A DNA stretch of 64,000 bases, from contig NZ_QSOP01000003.1 of assembly GCF_003436275.1 (NCBI RefSeq), positions 62,001 to 126,000 of the forward strand, given 5' to 3'. A program made the translations under genes and the position numbers. Numbering within the stretch: position 1 is the stretch's first letter; every line of letters starts with the position of its first letter. Shown here one piece after another: positions 1-8,142 of this stretch. The notes beneath the pieces were generated by a model, which searched no databases, was not told the DNA's origin, and saw nothing but the letters and a program-made list of their open reading frames with translations. This DNA is from Collinsella sp. TM09-10AT (GTDB taxonomy: Bacteria > Actinomycetota > Coriobacteriia > Coriobacteriales > Coriobacteriaceae).

Positions 1-455
1 CGCATGCCCAGCTCCTGAGCGGCATCCTTAATGGTAAAGAGGCTTCCCGGAATCTCGCAGAAGCTCGCATGGTGATCGAAGATCGTGGTGACGCCATCGC
101 GGATGGAGTCAAGAATCGTGGCATAGGCGCTGGCCTTGGTGCCGTCGAGCGTCAGGTTGTCGTCGATCTTCCACCACTGCTGCTCAAGATTCTCCAGGAA
201 GTTGGTAGGGTTACAGCCCTTAATGGCAAGGCCGCGGGCCAAACCCGAGTAGATGTGGGTGTGGCAGTTGATGAGTCCGGGCATGATGAGGTTGCCCCGG
301 GCGTCGACGTACTCGGCATCCGGGTACTTGGCCTTGAGCTCGCACTCGGGGCCCACTTCGACGATCGTATCTCCGTCAATGGCGACCGCACCGTTGGGGA
401 TGAACGGGGTCTGAGCGTTGCGAGTAAAGACGGAACCGTTAGCGACCAGAAGCAT
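1..455 (-). CDS. ssnA: Putative aminohydrolase SsnA (3' end outside window)
   Basis: This is the N-terminal ~151 residues of an amidohydrolase-superfamily protein that runs off the left edge. The metal-binding HxH pair is at H65/H67 (NCHTHIYSG), and GVTTIFDHHAS lies further on, as in SsnA and related chlorohydrolase/deaminase proteins. The ATG at 455 is preceded by GGGAG at good spacing. SsnA-type genes are commonly linked to purine and molybdenum-hydroxylase clusters, and the neighbour here is a nucleobase permease, so a purine-degradation role is inferred. The exact substrate cannot be read from the fragment. Confidence 0.8.
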   Translation of the reverse strand, partial: MLLVANGSVFTRNAQTPFIPNGAVAIDGDTIVEVGPECELKAKYPDAEYVDARGNLIMPGLINCHTHIYSGLARGLAIKGCNPTNFLENLEQQWWKIDDNLTLDGTKASAYATILDSIRDGVTTIFDHHASFCEIPGSLFTIKDAAQELGM

Positions 456-603
456 GAATGCTCCCTTCAACATCAGGGGCGGGGTTTGACACCTCTGACA
501 TAGCGGAAGTGCGAAGCGCCGGCCTACACCGGAAACGGGCCCTCTCCCGTCAACGCTTCACCAAAGGGACGAACCCTTTGAAGTGCGGCTTGGCGCCGCA
601 TGA

Positions 604-635
604 CGTCGGCGGACGAGGCGATGCGTCCGCCGACG
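604..635. terminator. Perfect 12-bp hairpin between permease and ssnA
   Basis: Positions 604-615 and 624-635 are perfect inverted repeats (CGTCGGCGGACG) around an 8-nt loop. The hairpin lies between the permease stop and the ssnA start on the minus strand. Neither side has a T-run, so it may be a weak terminator, an mRNA-stabilising hairpin or a partial attenuator. Confidence 0.4.
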
Positions 636-651
636 AATAGCACCGAATTGG

Positions 652-2046
652 TTACTTCTTGCTCTCGGGCAAGACCAGATCAACGGCAGCGTCCTTGGCA
701 GCATCGATGTGCTGAGCCACGACCGGCGTCTGCGGAAGGATCAGGTTAAGGACAATGGCCATGATGGCGGTGGGGGTTACGGCATTGGAGCCGATGACGG
801 TGGACACCCAGGCGGGCATACCCTCGCCGGCAAGGCAACCGCTGGCCATCCAGATACCCAGGCCAAAGACGACGGAGGTACCGACGATGGTGGTAGTGCG
901 CTGCGTGAGGCCCTCGCGGGTGAACATGCGAACGCCGTTCATGGTGATGGTGCCAAAGACGCCGACGGTCGCGCCGCCGATGACGGGCTGCGGGATAGCG
1001 GAAAGGACGGCAGAGAGCTGCGGGAACAGACCGGCGATGGCAAAGACGGCCGCAATGATCACAAAGACCCACTTGTTGACGACCTTGTTGGAGCAGATGA
1101 TGCCCACGTTCTGGCCAAGGGCGCTGGTGGGAAGACCGCCCAGCAGGCCGCCGACCATAGAGGTGAGGCCCTGGGACACGATAGCGCCGGAGAGCTCGCG
1201 CTCGGTGGGCATACGGTCGATGGAGCCCAGGCAGGCGGCGGAGACGTCGCCGATAACCTGGATGGCAACCATGGGGAACACGACGGCGAGGGTAATGCAG
1301 ACCTCGGGATCAAACTCAAGCGCGTAGGGCATGAGCTTGGGAAGGGCGAAGACCTGAGCGGTGGCGACGCTGGAGAAGTCGATCATGCCAAAGGGGATCG
1401 AAACGATCATGCCAACGATCATGCCAAAGAACACGGAGCCCAGTTTGAGCGTGCCCTTGCCAAAGTTGGCGAGCGCAAAGACCACGGCGAAGGTGATAAG
1501 AGCGACGCACCAGGCCTGCGGGGTGCCCCACAGCGGCGTGCCCATGCCGCCGGCCATGTACTTGACGGCCGTGGGATAGAGAGAGACGCCAATGGAGAAG
1601 ATGACCGTACCGGTCACGACGGGCGGGAACAGCCACTTAATCTTGCTGTAGGCCAGACCAAAGAGGACCGCAACGGCGCCGCCGACGATCTCGCCGCCCA
1701 GCAGCGCACCAAAGCTAAAGCCCGAGGCGCCCATGGCCTGCAGGGCCGGCAGGAACGCGAACGAAACGCCCATGACGATGGGCAGGCCGCCGCCGATGCG
1801 ACGGAAGGGAGCGAAGGCCTGAAGGGCCGTGTCGATCGCCGAAAGAATGAGCGCGACCTGAATGATGTCGGTGCTCTGCTGGCTATTAAAACCGTAGACG
1901 CCGGCCATGATGACAGCCGGGGTGATGATACCGGCAAACGAAGCCAGTACGTGCTGAAGGGCACACGGGATCATTTCTTTAACGGGAGGCATGCCTTCAC
2001 GAGTGAACAGGGCTTCAGTGCCGTTCGTAACCGTCTCCTGGGTCAT
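652..2046 (-). CDS. NCS2-family nucleobase:cation symporter (xanthine/uracil permease type)
   Basis: The product is a 464-residue polytopic membrane protein of the nucleobase-ascorbate transporter family, with many hydrophobic helices and the family signature around SALGQNVGI. It probably imports xanthine, uric acid or another purine with H+ or Na+. I chose the ATG at 2046 (MTQETV) because GGTGG lies just upstream; the frame stays open to 2133 but that extension is not hydrophobic or conserved-looking. It is followed by the SsnA aminohydrolase gene on the same strand, and the YheO/DauR-type regulator diverges from it. Together they look like a small purine-uptake and deamination unit. Confidence 0.88.
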   Translation of the reverse strand: MTQETVTNGTEALFTREGMPPVKEMIPCALQHVLASFAGIITPAVIMAGVYGFNSQQSTDIIQVALILSAIDTALQAFAPFRRIGGGLPIVMGVSFAFLPALQAMGASGFSFGALLGGEIVGGAVAVLFGLAYSKIKWLFPPVVTGTVIFSIGVSLYPTAVKYMAGGMGTPLWGTPQAWCVALITFAVVFALANFGKGTLKLGSVFFGMIVGMIVSIPFGMIDFSSVATAQVFALPKLMPYALEFDPEVCITLAVVFPMVAIQVIGDVSAACLGSIDRMPTERELSGAIVSQGLTSMVGGLLGGLPTSALGQNVGIICSNKVVNKWVFVIIAAVFAIAGLFPQLSAVLSAIPQPVIGGATVGVFGTITMNGVRMFTREGLTQRTTTIVGTSVVFGLGIWMASGCLAGEGMPAWVSTVIGSNAVTPTAIMAIVLNLILPQTPVVAQHIDAAKDAAVDLVLPESKK

Positions 2047-2398
2047 TTGACCACCAATCCTCGAAATAGTTGTTTTCGCATCTAACGCTCTATTGTGACG
2101 CAGTGCGGGGTTGAGGTTGTGCCTTCGTTGCATATCGTATTAAAGATGATTCTCATTCTCAATAATAATTTTTTGTTATCAGACTATTCTTCAGCTGAGA
2201 TAATGCATTTCCGCAGGTCAGGAAAGTGTCTGTTCAAAATTACATCTAACTTTTCTTTTGGTCGACCGTTTACCGCCAAATACCTACCGCTCATCTGTAT
2301 TACGCAATGTACCTGCGAATATGTGAGTCAATAGACACCGTGTTACCATGAGAAAAAATTGTTATGAACATTTCCGATTTCACCCAAAGGAGTTGCCC
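2047..2398. promoter_or_regulatory. AT-rich divergent promoter region, permease / regulator
   Basis: This 352-bp gene-free stretch is much richer in A+T than its surroundings and must hold both divergent promoters. A 15-bp box at 2147-2161 (TGATTCTCATTCTCA; TGAGAATGAGAATCA on the other strand) resembles a 7-1-7 Fur box with a few mismatches. GATAAT at 2199-2204 is a possible -10 for the plus-strand gene. I see no purine-riboswitch fold in front of the permease. Confidence 0.4.
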
Positions 2399-3055
2399 GT
2401 GAACGAGACCGTACGTCGCTTTTTGCCGATGGTCGATTTTCTGGAGCAGATACTCGGCAAAAACAGCGAAATCGTGCTGCACGATTTCTCGGATCCCGAC
2501 CACGCCATCGTCGATATTCGCAACGGCATCGTGAGCGGCCGCAAGGTCGGCGGTCCCGCCACCGATCTGGCACTCAAGATCATGCACGACGCCAAGTATC
2601 GCGACCTGCCGTTTATTACGGGCTACGAGGGGCGCGGTGCCGGCGGCAAGACGTTGGAGTCAGCGACGTACTTTATCCGCGAGAATGACGAGATCGTCGG
2701 TATGCTCTGCGTCAACACCGATCTCTCGACCGTGCGCTCCATCAACGCCATGGCGCAGCAGCTCATGGCGTGCTTCGACGCGGCGCCGACGCGCACGGAG
2801 CCCGCCCCTATCGAGGTCGAAAGCCTTTCGGAGTCCACACAGGAGCTCATCGACCGCAGCATTGCCGAGTTGCTGAGCGCGCGCGGGCTGGATGTAGCGT
2901 CGCTTGGTCAGAGCGACCGCGTGGACGTCATTCGCCACCTCAACGGCAACGGGGTGTTCATGCTCAAGGGCGCCGTGGCCTGCGCCGCCACCTCGCTGGG
3001 CATCTCGGAGCCCAGCGTCTACCGCTACCTGCAAAAAGTCCGCAAGGAGGGCTAA
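2399..3055 (+). CDS. YheO/DauR-type transcriptional regulator (PAS-like + HTH_22)
   Basis: The 218-residue protein has the YheO-type PAS-like domain in the N-terminal half (FLPMVDFLEQILGKNSEIV, HDFSDPDHAIVDIRNG, ITGYEGRG). A C-terminal helix-turn-helix ends with LGISEPSVYRYLQKVRKEG. I prefer the GTG at 2399, because AAAGGAG lies 7 nt upstream; the frame extends to an ATG at 2348 that has no good ribosome site. The gene diverges from the permease/ssnA unit, and local control of that unit by a small ligand such as a purine is inferred. Confidence 0.8.
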   Translation: MNETVRRFLPMVDFLEQILGKNSEIVLHDFSDPDHAIVDIRNGIVSGRKVGGPATDLALKIMHDAKYRDLPFITGYEGRGAGGKTLESATYFIRENDEIVGMLCVNTDLSTVRSINAMAQQLMACFDAAPTRTEPAPIEVESLSESTQELIDRSIAELLSARGLDVASLGQSDRVDVIRHLNGNGVFMLKGAVACAATSLGISEPSVYRYLQKVRKEG

Positions 3056-3100
3056 CGAGCAAAATGGAGCGCGGCTCCACAAGCGATTCGTCACCTGACA

Positions 3101-3137
3101 AAAGACCCTGCAGCTCGCACGCGCTGCAGGGTCTTTT
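3101..3137. terminator. Bidirectional rho-independent terminator
   Basis: The stem AAAGACCCTGCAG/CTGCAGGGTCTTT with a GC-rich loop is flanked by A-run and T-run. It lies between the convergent regulator (+) and ridA (-), so it can serve both genes. Confidence 0.85.
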
Positions 3138-3167
3138 TGCATGTCATGTTTAGTTGTGGTCAACGCC

Positions 3168-3545
3168 TTAGAGAGCGGCGACGACCTCGATCTCGACCAG
3201 ACCGCCAGCCGGAAGAGAGGCAACCTGGAAAGCGCTGCGCGCGGGGAACGGGGCCTCGAACTTGGAGGCGTAGATCTCGTTCACGGCGGCGAAGTCGGCA
3301 ATGTCAGCCAGGTAGACTGTGGTCTTGACGACATCGGCAAAGGTGGCGCCGGCAGCGGTCAGCAGGGCCTCGACGTTAGCAAGGGACTGCTTGGCCTGGG
3401 CCTCGACGCCCTCGGGCATCTTGCCAGTTGCGGGATCGATGCCCAGCTGGCCGGACAGGAACACCATGTTGCCGGTCTGGATACCAGGGGAATACGGGCC
3501 GATGGCTGCGGGTGCGTTATCGGAAGACACGACGGTCTTGCTCAT
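3168..3545 (-). CDS. ridA: RidA family reactive-intermediate deaminase
   Basis: This 125-residue protein matches the YjgF/YER057c/UK114 family along its whole length. It has AIGPYSPGI near the N-terminus, the LSGQLGIDP and TVYLADI segments, and a FEAPFPARSAFQV..LPAGGLVEIE C-terminal signature that includes the catalytic Arg region. Family members hydrolyse reactive enamine/imine intermediates released by PLP enzymes, as cytosolic trimers. The ATG at 3545 has AAGGAG just upstream; the open frame runs further but shows no RidA sequence there. The gene appears monocistronic. Confidence 0.93.
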   Translation of the reverse strand: MSKTVVSSDNAPAAIGPYSPGIQTGNMVFLSGQLGIDPATGKMPEGVEAQAKQSLANVEALLTAAGATFADVVKTTVYLADIADFAAVNEIYASKFEAPFPARSAFQVASLPAGGLVEIEVVAAL

Positions 3546-3843
3546 GTTTTTCTCCTTACAAGTAAAAGGGAACGGGAGCGCGGCGTTCACACCGGGAGGC
3601 ACAGTTCGGTCTGAACACCGCGCTTGATTGGGATAGTACTCAAGGTTTCCGCGCGATGCAAGATTATTATCACGTTTCGAGAATATTTTATCGTCCAACG
3701 GTTTCCCCGGACCGCTGAACGGTTCTCATGTGAAGCAGCCAGTCCAAGCTGCTGAAGACTTTATCCCGCTTAGAGCACGGGCATCGCCTGCCGCGACGGC
3801 ACCACTATACTTTTGAGTATCTGAGCATTTTGAAAGGCAGGAT

Positions 3844-6339
3844 ATGACCGCAACCGCCAGTCGAACCACCAACCGCAGACCCGAGCTTTTGGCGCCCGCC
3901 GGAGGCCCGGAGCCCTTTGCCGCCGCGCTCGCCGCCGGGGCAGACGCCATCTACTGCGGCATGGGCAGCTTCAACGCCCGCCGCAAGGCCACCAACTTTA
4001 CCGACGAGGCCTTTGAGCAGGCCTGCCGCGCCGCGCATCTGGCCGGCTCGCGCGTCTACGTCACGGTCAACATCGTCATCAAGGAATCCGAGATGAGCGA
4101 TGCGCTGCAGCTCATCCATCGCTGCTCCACGCTGGGCGCCGACGCCTTCATCATCCAGGACTGGGGCCTGTTCTTTGAGGTCAAGCGCACGATGCCCAGC
4201 ATCGAGACGCATATCTCGACCCAGGCAAACATCCACGACGACCGCGGAACCCTTTGGTGCCGCGAGCAGGGCGCCGACCGCGTGACCCTCTCGCGCGAGC
4301 TTTCCATCGACGAGATTGCCGCCATTCACGATGCCGCGCCCGATGTGGACCTTGAGGTCTTTAGCCATGGCGCCATCTGCTTTTGCTACTCTGGCCTGTG
4401 TCTGCTTTCGAGCTTTGCCATGGCGGGCCGCTCGGCCAACCGCGGCATGTGCGCTCAACCCTGTCGCCTGCCTTACGAGCTGATCGACGAGAACGGCCGC
4501 TCGCTCTCCCCTGCCGGTCGCGAGCGCGCGCTGTGCCCGCGTGACACCAACACTTCACAACTTGTTCGCCGCCTGTATGACGCCGGCGCCGCGTCGCTCA
4601 AGCTCGAGGGCCGCATGAAGGCGCCCGATTACGTGTATTCCATCGTCGACGTGTATCGTCATCAGATTGATGACATGCTGGCCGGAACCACCGTTGCCAA
4701 GGACGAGAAAGACGCCCGCCAGCGCCAGCTCAAGCGCTGCTTTAACCGCGACTTTACGCACGCCTATCAGGACGGCACCTCGGGCGACGAGATGATGAGC
4801 TATGAGCGTTCCAACAACCGCGGCCAGATCGTGGGCACGGTGCTGGGCAGCCGCCCGGCCAACCGCGATGTGCGCGGCCTCAAGCCCGACGACCGCCGTC
4901 GCCGCGCCGCCATCGCCCGTATTGAGCTGTTTGAGCCCGTGGGCAAGGGCGACCTGCTGGAGCTTCGCCACGATAACGAGTTTGACCAGTTCCTGACCAC
5001 CATTGCCGCCGATGATGCCGCAGCCGGTGAAGTCATCGAATGTCGCGTACCCCGCAGCATGCCCGAGGGCTGCCGCGTCCGCGTGATTCGCAGTCAGCGT
5101 GCCATCGACGCCGCCGGCGCCGCGCTCAAGCGCGATGTGCTGCGCCGCCGAGCTGTTGATGTGTCCGTCGTGGCGCGTCTGGGCGAGCCGTTTACCGTTA
5201 CGCTCACCTGCTGCGACGACCCTTCGCTTACGGCCACGGCCACGGGCTTTACCGTCGAAGCCGCCAAGACCCGTGCGGTCGAGGCGTCCGATCTGGTTGA
5301 GCACGTCGGCCGCATGGGTTCCTCTCCCTTTGAGGCTGCGAGCTTTGAGGTGGCGCTCGATGAGGGCTGTGGCATGGGTTTCTCCGCCGTACATAAGGTG
5401 CGCGCCGCCGCTTGCAAGGCGCTGGAAGAGGCCATTCTGGCGCCGTACGCGGAGCGCGCGAAAACGCTCGAGCTGCCGGCGATTGTCACCAGTGATTCCC
5501 GCCCCGCGCCCGAGCACTACCGCGACGAGCCGCAGATCTGCGCCACCGTCACCTCGCTCGAGGCCGCCGAGGCAGCGCGGGCGGAGGGTGCAACGCGCAT
5601 CTACATGACCACCGACGCGCTCGATGCGGCCAAGCTCTCCCCCGCCGATACGTTTGAGCAGGGCATCGTACCCGTGCTCGATGAGGTCTGCCGCGCCGTT
5701 GACCACGTCCGCGTTGACCCATGGGTTGTTGCCGGCGCCACGGTCGCTATTGGCAACATCTCTGAGCTTGCCCTGGCCGCCCAGGTTGGCGCCACGGCCG
5801 AGATTCGCTCTTGCCTGCCGGTGCACAACACGCCCTGCATGGAGGCGCTTGCCGAGCGCGGAGCCGGTGCGTTTTGGCTCTCGCCCGAGATCACGCTCGA
5901 CGAGATTATCTCGCTCGGCACCGCCGCGCCCGCGGCTCTGGGCATCACCGTCTTTGGCCGCCCGCGCGTCATGACAAGCGAGCATTGCATTCTGCAGGTT
6001 GCCAACGGCTGCATCCACGATTGTGCCAACTGCCGCCTGCGTGCCCGCAAGCTCTCGCTCAAGAATATCGACGGCAAGGTCATGCCGGTGCGTACCGACA
6101 TCCACGGCCGCTCACGCCTGTACGACGCCTACCCCATCGACCTCACGCCGCAAGTTCCGCAGCTGCTCGATGCCGGCGTGCGCCGTCTTATGGTCGACGG
6201 AACCTTGCTCGAGGCCGATGAGATTGGCCGTGCCGTCGCTCGCGTCCGTCGCGCTGTCGAGGCGGCTCAAGCCGGCCGCAAGCCGGCCGCCCGCCTGCGC
6301 GGCGCCACCTCGGGCTGCATGTTTGTGGGAATTAGCTAA
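3844..6339 (+). CDS. U32 family peptidase / DUF3656 protein (RlhA-like)
   Basis: The 831-residue protein begins with the U32 barrel (ELLAPAGGPEPFAAALAAG). It contains the family signature around residues 177-195 (EVFSHGAICFCYSGLC) and the following conserved Cys pair (RGMCAQPCR), then a DUF3656-type central region and a C-terminal segment with CIHDCANCR cysteines. Characterised long U32 proteins of this type include RlhA, needed for 23S rRNA C2501 hydroxylation, so rRNA modification is at least as likely as proteolysis. The cysteines suggest an Fe-S cluster. ATG at 3844 follows AAAGGCAGGAT, and TATACT near 3807 is a possible -10. An RNA-modification gene follows 15 bp downstream. Confidence 0.85.
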   Translation: MTATASRTTNRRPELLAPAGGPEPFAAALAAGADAIYCGMGSFNARRKATNFTDEAFEQACRAAHLAGSRVYVTVNIVIKESEMSDALQLIHRCSTLGADAFIIQDWGLFFEVKRTMPSIETHISTQANIHDDRGTLWCREQGADRVTLSRELSIDEIAAIHDAAPDVDLEVFSHGAICFCYSGLCLLSSFAMAGRSANRGMCAQPCRLPYELIDENGRSLSPAGRERALCPRDTNTSQLVRRLYDAGAASLKLEGRMKAPDYVYSIVDVYRHQIDDMLAGTTVAKDEKDARQRQLKRCFNRDFTHAYQDGTSGDEMMSYERSNNRGQIVGTVLGSRPANRDVRGLKPDDRRRRAAIARIELFEPVGKGDLLELRHDNEFDQFLTTIAADDAAAGEVIECRVPRSMPEGCRVRVIRSQRAIDAAGAALKRDVLRRRAVDVSVVARLGEPFTVTLTCCDDPSLTATATGFTVEAAKTRAVEASDLVEHVGRMGSSPFEAASFEVALDEGCGMGFSAVHKVRAAACKALEEAILAPYAERAKTLELPAIVTSDSRPAPEHYRDEPQICATVTSLEAAEAARAEGATRIYMTTDALDAAKLSPADTFEQGIVPVLDEVCRAVDHVRVDPWVVAGATVAIGNISELALAAQVGATAEIRSCLPVHNTPCMEALAERGAGAFWLSPEITLDEIISLGTAAPAALGITVFGRPRVMTSEHCILQVANGCIHDCANCRLRARKLSLKNIDGKVMPVRTDIHGRSRLYDAYPIDLTPQVPQLLDAGVRRLMVDGTLLEADEIGRAVARVRRAVEAAQAGRKPAARLRGATSGCMFVGIS

Positions 6340-6354
6340 CCGAAAGGCTTACAC

Positions 6355-7014
6355 GTGAACGAAGAACCTCAAGTCCTCTACTGCGACGCCTGGCTCATGG
6401 CCATCGACAAGCCCGCCGGCATGATCGTCCACGGTGACGGCACCGGCGAGCGCACACTTACCGACTACGCCAGCGACCTGCTGCTGGCGATGGGCGACGG
6501 CTTTGCCGCGACCGACATGCAGCCGCTCAATCGCCTGGACCGTGACACCACCGGCGTGGTGCTGTTCTCACTCGACAAGCAGACGCAGCCCGCCTTTGAC
6601 CAGATGATCATCGACCACGCTTTCGAAAAGCACTACCTGGCGCTCGCCGAGGGCAAGATCGACTGGAACGAAAAGCTCATCGACAAACCCATCGCCCGCG
6701 ACCGACACGACAGTCGAAAGATGCGCGTCGGCGCCAGCGGCAAGCCGTCTCAAACGCGCGTGAAGGTACTCAAGCGTCTTAAGAGCCGTCGTGGCCTGCC
6801 TACGCGCTCGTATATCGATGTCGAGCTGCTCACCGGCCGCAAGCACCAGATCCGCGTGCACCTGGCCAGCGAGCATCATCCCCTGGTTGGCGACGACCTG
6901 TACGGAACGCCGCGCCCCTGCGGCCTGATGCTCCACGCCCACAGCGTGTCCTTTACGCATCCCGTAACCGGCGAGCACATCCACATCGAAGCCCCTTGCC
7001 CCTGGGAGCCCTAA
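6355..7014 (+). CDS. RluA-family pseudouridine synthase
   Basis: The 219-residue protein carries the RluA catalytic motif RLDRDTTGVVLFS with the active-site Asp. Other family blocks are IDKPAGMIVH near the N-terminus and GRKHQIRVHLA with PLVGDDLYG near the C-terminus. It lacks an S4 domain, so it is a short RluA/RluC-type enzyme that isomerises uridine in rRNA or tRNA. The start is a GTG at 6355 after AAAGG, only 15 bp after the U32-family gene, and the two are probably co-transcribed as an RNA-modification pair. The specific target uridine is unknown. Confidence 0.88.
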   Translation: MNEEPQVLYCDAWLMAIDKPAGMIVHGDGTGERTLTDYASDLLLAMGDGFAATDMQPLNRLDRDTTGVVLFSLDKQTQPAFDQMIIDHAFEKHYLALAEGKIDWNEKLIDKPIARDRHDSRKMRVGASGKPSQTRVKVLKRLKSRRGLPTRSYIDVELLTGRKHQIRVHLASEHHPLVGDDLYGTPRPCGLMLHAHSVSFTHPVTGEHIHIEAPCPWEP

Positions 7015-7051
7015 ACCACCACAAAGGGGACAAGCACCTTTATGGTGGTTT
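7013..7051. repeat. GGGAC-core palindrome, copy at rluA-like 3' end
   Basis: AAACCACCA at 7013-7021 pairs with TGGTGGTTT at 7043-7051. The loop holds AAAGGGGACAAGCACCTTT, which can form an inner AAAGG/CCTTT pair. The copy overlaps the end of the pseudouridine synthase gene and is followed by T, so it may also terminate it. It belongs to the dispersed family described in the findings. Confidence 0.65.
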
Positions 7052-7082
7052 TGCCGCAATGGCTCAGCCGCGGTCCCAAAAC

Positions 7083-7299
7083 GTCTCGATCTGTAACAGT
7101 TAGAACCCATTTTCCGGTCTATCTGTTACAGATCGAGACATTCGAATCCCCCTTAAGGGAAAATCTCAATCTGTAACAGTAACTCGGCAAAATCGATCCC
7201 AGATGTTACAGATTGAGACAAAGGGACGGCGCGGTTCGGAAGCATCTCAATCTGTAACACCTATCCCACTTTTAACGGTCCAGTTGTTACAGACTTAGA
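7083..7299. repeat. Three tandem TGTAACAG palindromes
   Basis: Three inverted repeats stand in a row. The arms are 7083-7099/7123-7139 (17 bp, perfect, GTCTCGATCTGTAACAG), 7164-7178/7204-7218 (15 bp, perfect, TCTCAATCTGTAACA) and 7245-7259/7285-7299 (15 bp, two mismatches). Arm sequences are shared between units while loops differ. They lie between convergent genes, so a promoter role is unlikely. No coding frame explains them. Confidence 0.8.
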
Positions 7300-7317
7300 C
7301 AGAACCAGTAGACGACG

Positions 7318-7353
7318 AAAGCGGCAACGTCCGTGATGGACGTTGCCGCTTTT
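7318..7353. terminator. Rho-independent terminator between convergent genes
   Basis: A 15-bp stem (AAAGCGGCAACGTCC with GGACGTTGCCGCTTT) surrounds a 5-nt loop and ends in TTTTC on the plus strand. It is the likely stop for the DeoR operon on the minus strand and for read-through from the left. Confidence 0.85.
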
Positions 7354-7392
7354 CTATTGAGAAAACTAAATGGTTTTGACCTTGCCCCGCCG

Positions 7393-8139
7393 CTAGACCG
7401 TGACGACGTTGTCCATTGCCCGGTACTTGGCGGGGACCTCGCCCGCGGTGATGATCGTCGCGTCGCGGAAGTCCGCGAACTTGACGGGCGCCACCATGCC
7501 AAATTTACTGGCGTCCGAGATTACGAAGCGCTTGGCCGTATGGCGCATCGAGATACGCTTTACTTGCGCCTCCTCGATATCGGGCGCCGTGAAGCCCTGC
7601 TCGGCGGCAATGCCGTTAGAGCCCCAAAAGCCACAGTTGAAGTTGTAGCGGTCTAAGGTTGCCAAGGCATCGGGGCCAACGAGCGCCTCGGTCTCGGGTT
7701 TGAGCTCGCCACCCAGCACCACGGTACGCATGCCGCGCAAAGCAAGGCGTTGAGCATGGAGCACGGAATCGGTCACATAGGTGACATCTTCAAGGTGTGG
7801 AAGATGCTCGATGAGCCTGAGCGTCGTCGAACCCGAGTCGATGTATACAAAGCTCTCGGGCTCCACAAGTGCCGCCGCACGGGCGCAGATACGTTCCTTG
7901 TCGTCGTTATGGAGATCGCTGCGCTCATTAAGCGTTAGGTCGCGCGTCACGTGCGCGCGCTCAAGGCTCGTCGCCCCACCGTGCACCTTGGCGATACGGT
8001 GTGCGCGATTGAGCATCTGCAGGTCGCGCCGAATGGTAGACGCCGTCACGCCCAGGGCTTCGGCAAGCTCCGGCACGGTAACCGAGCCGGTCTGCTGAAC
8101 CATCGACACGATCGCGTTGAGCCTATCTTCCGCTAGCAT
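7393..8139 (-). CDS. DeoR/GlpR family transcriptional regulator
   Basis: The 248-residue protein has an N-terminal winged HTH with the DeoR signature (LGVTASTIRRDLQMLNRAHRIAKVHGGA). A sugar-phosphate-sensing DeoRC domain follows, with YIDSGSTTLRLIEHL, TDSVLHAQRLA and VVLGGELKPETEALVGP. Such proteins usually repress sugar catabolic operons and release DNA on binding a phosphorylated sugar. Its start is 3 bp after the stop of the upstream Gfo/Idh/MocA oxidoreductase gene, and GAGGAGG lies inside that gene's last codons, so the two are co-transcribed and probably autoregulated. Confidence 0.88.
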   Translation of the reverse strand: MLAEDRLNAIVSMVQQTGSVTVPELAEALGVTASTIRRDLQMLNRAHRIAKVHGGATSLERAHVTRDLTLNERSDLHNDDKERICARAAALVEPESFVYIDSGSTTLRLIEHLPHLEDVTYVTDSVLHAQRLALRGMRTVVLGGELKPETEALVGPDALATLDRYNFNCGFWGSNGIAAEQGFTAPDIEEAQVKRISMRHTAKRFVISDASKFGMVAPVKFADFRDATIITAGEVPAKYRAMDNVVTV

Positions 8140-8142
8140 CGC

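Noticed and set aside
709..2085. Long plus-strand open frame opposite the permease
   Set aside because: It mirrors the permease gene in antisense, with Gly/Asp/His-rich low-complexity composition and no family features; it is a product of high-GC codon bias.
2047..2160. Purine riboswitch before the nucleobase permease
   Set aside because: The conserved loop-loop and junction sequences of the guanine/xanthine aptamers are not recognisable.
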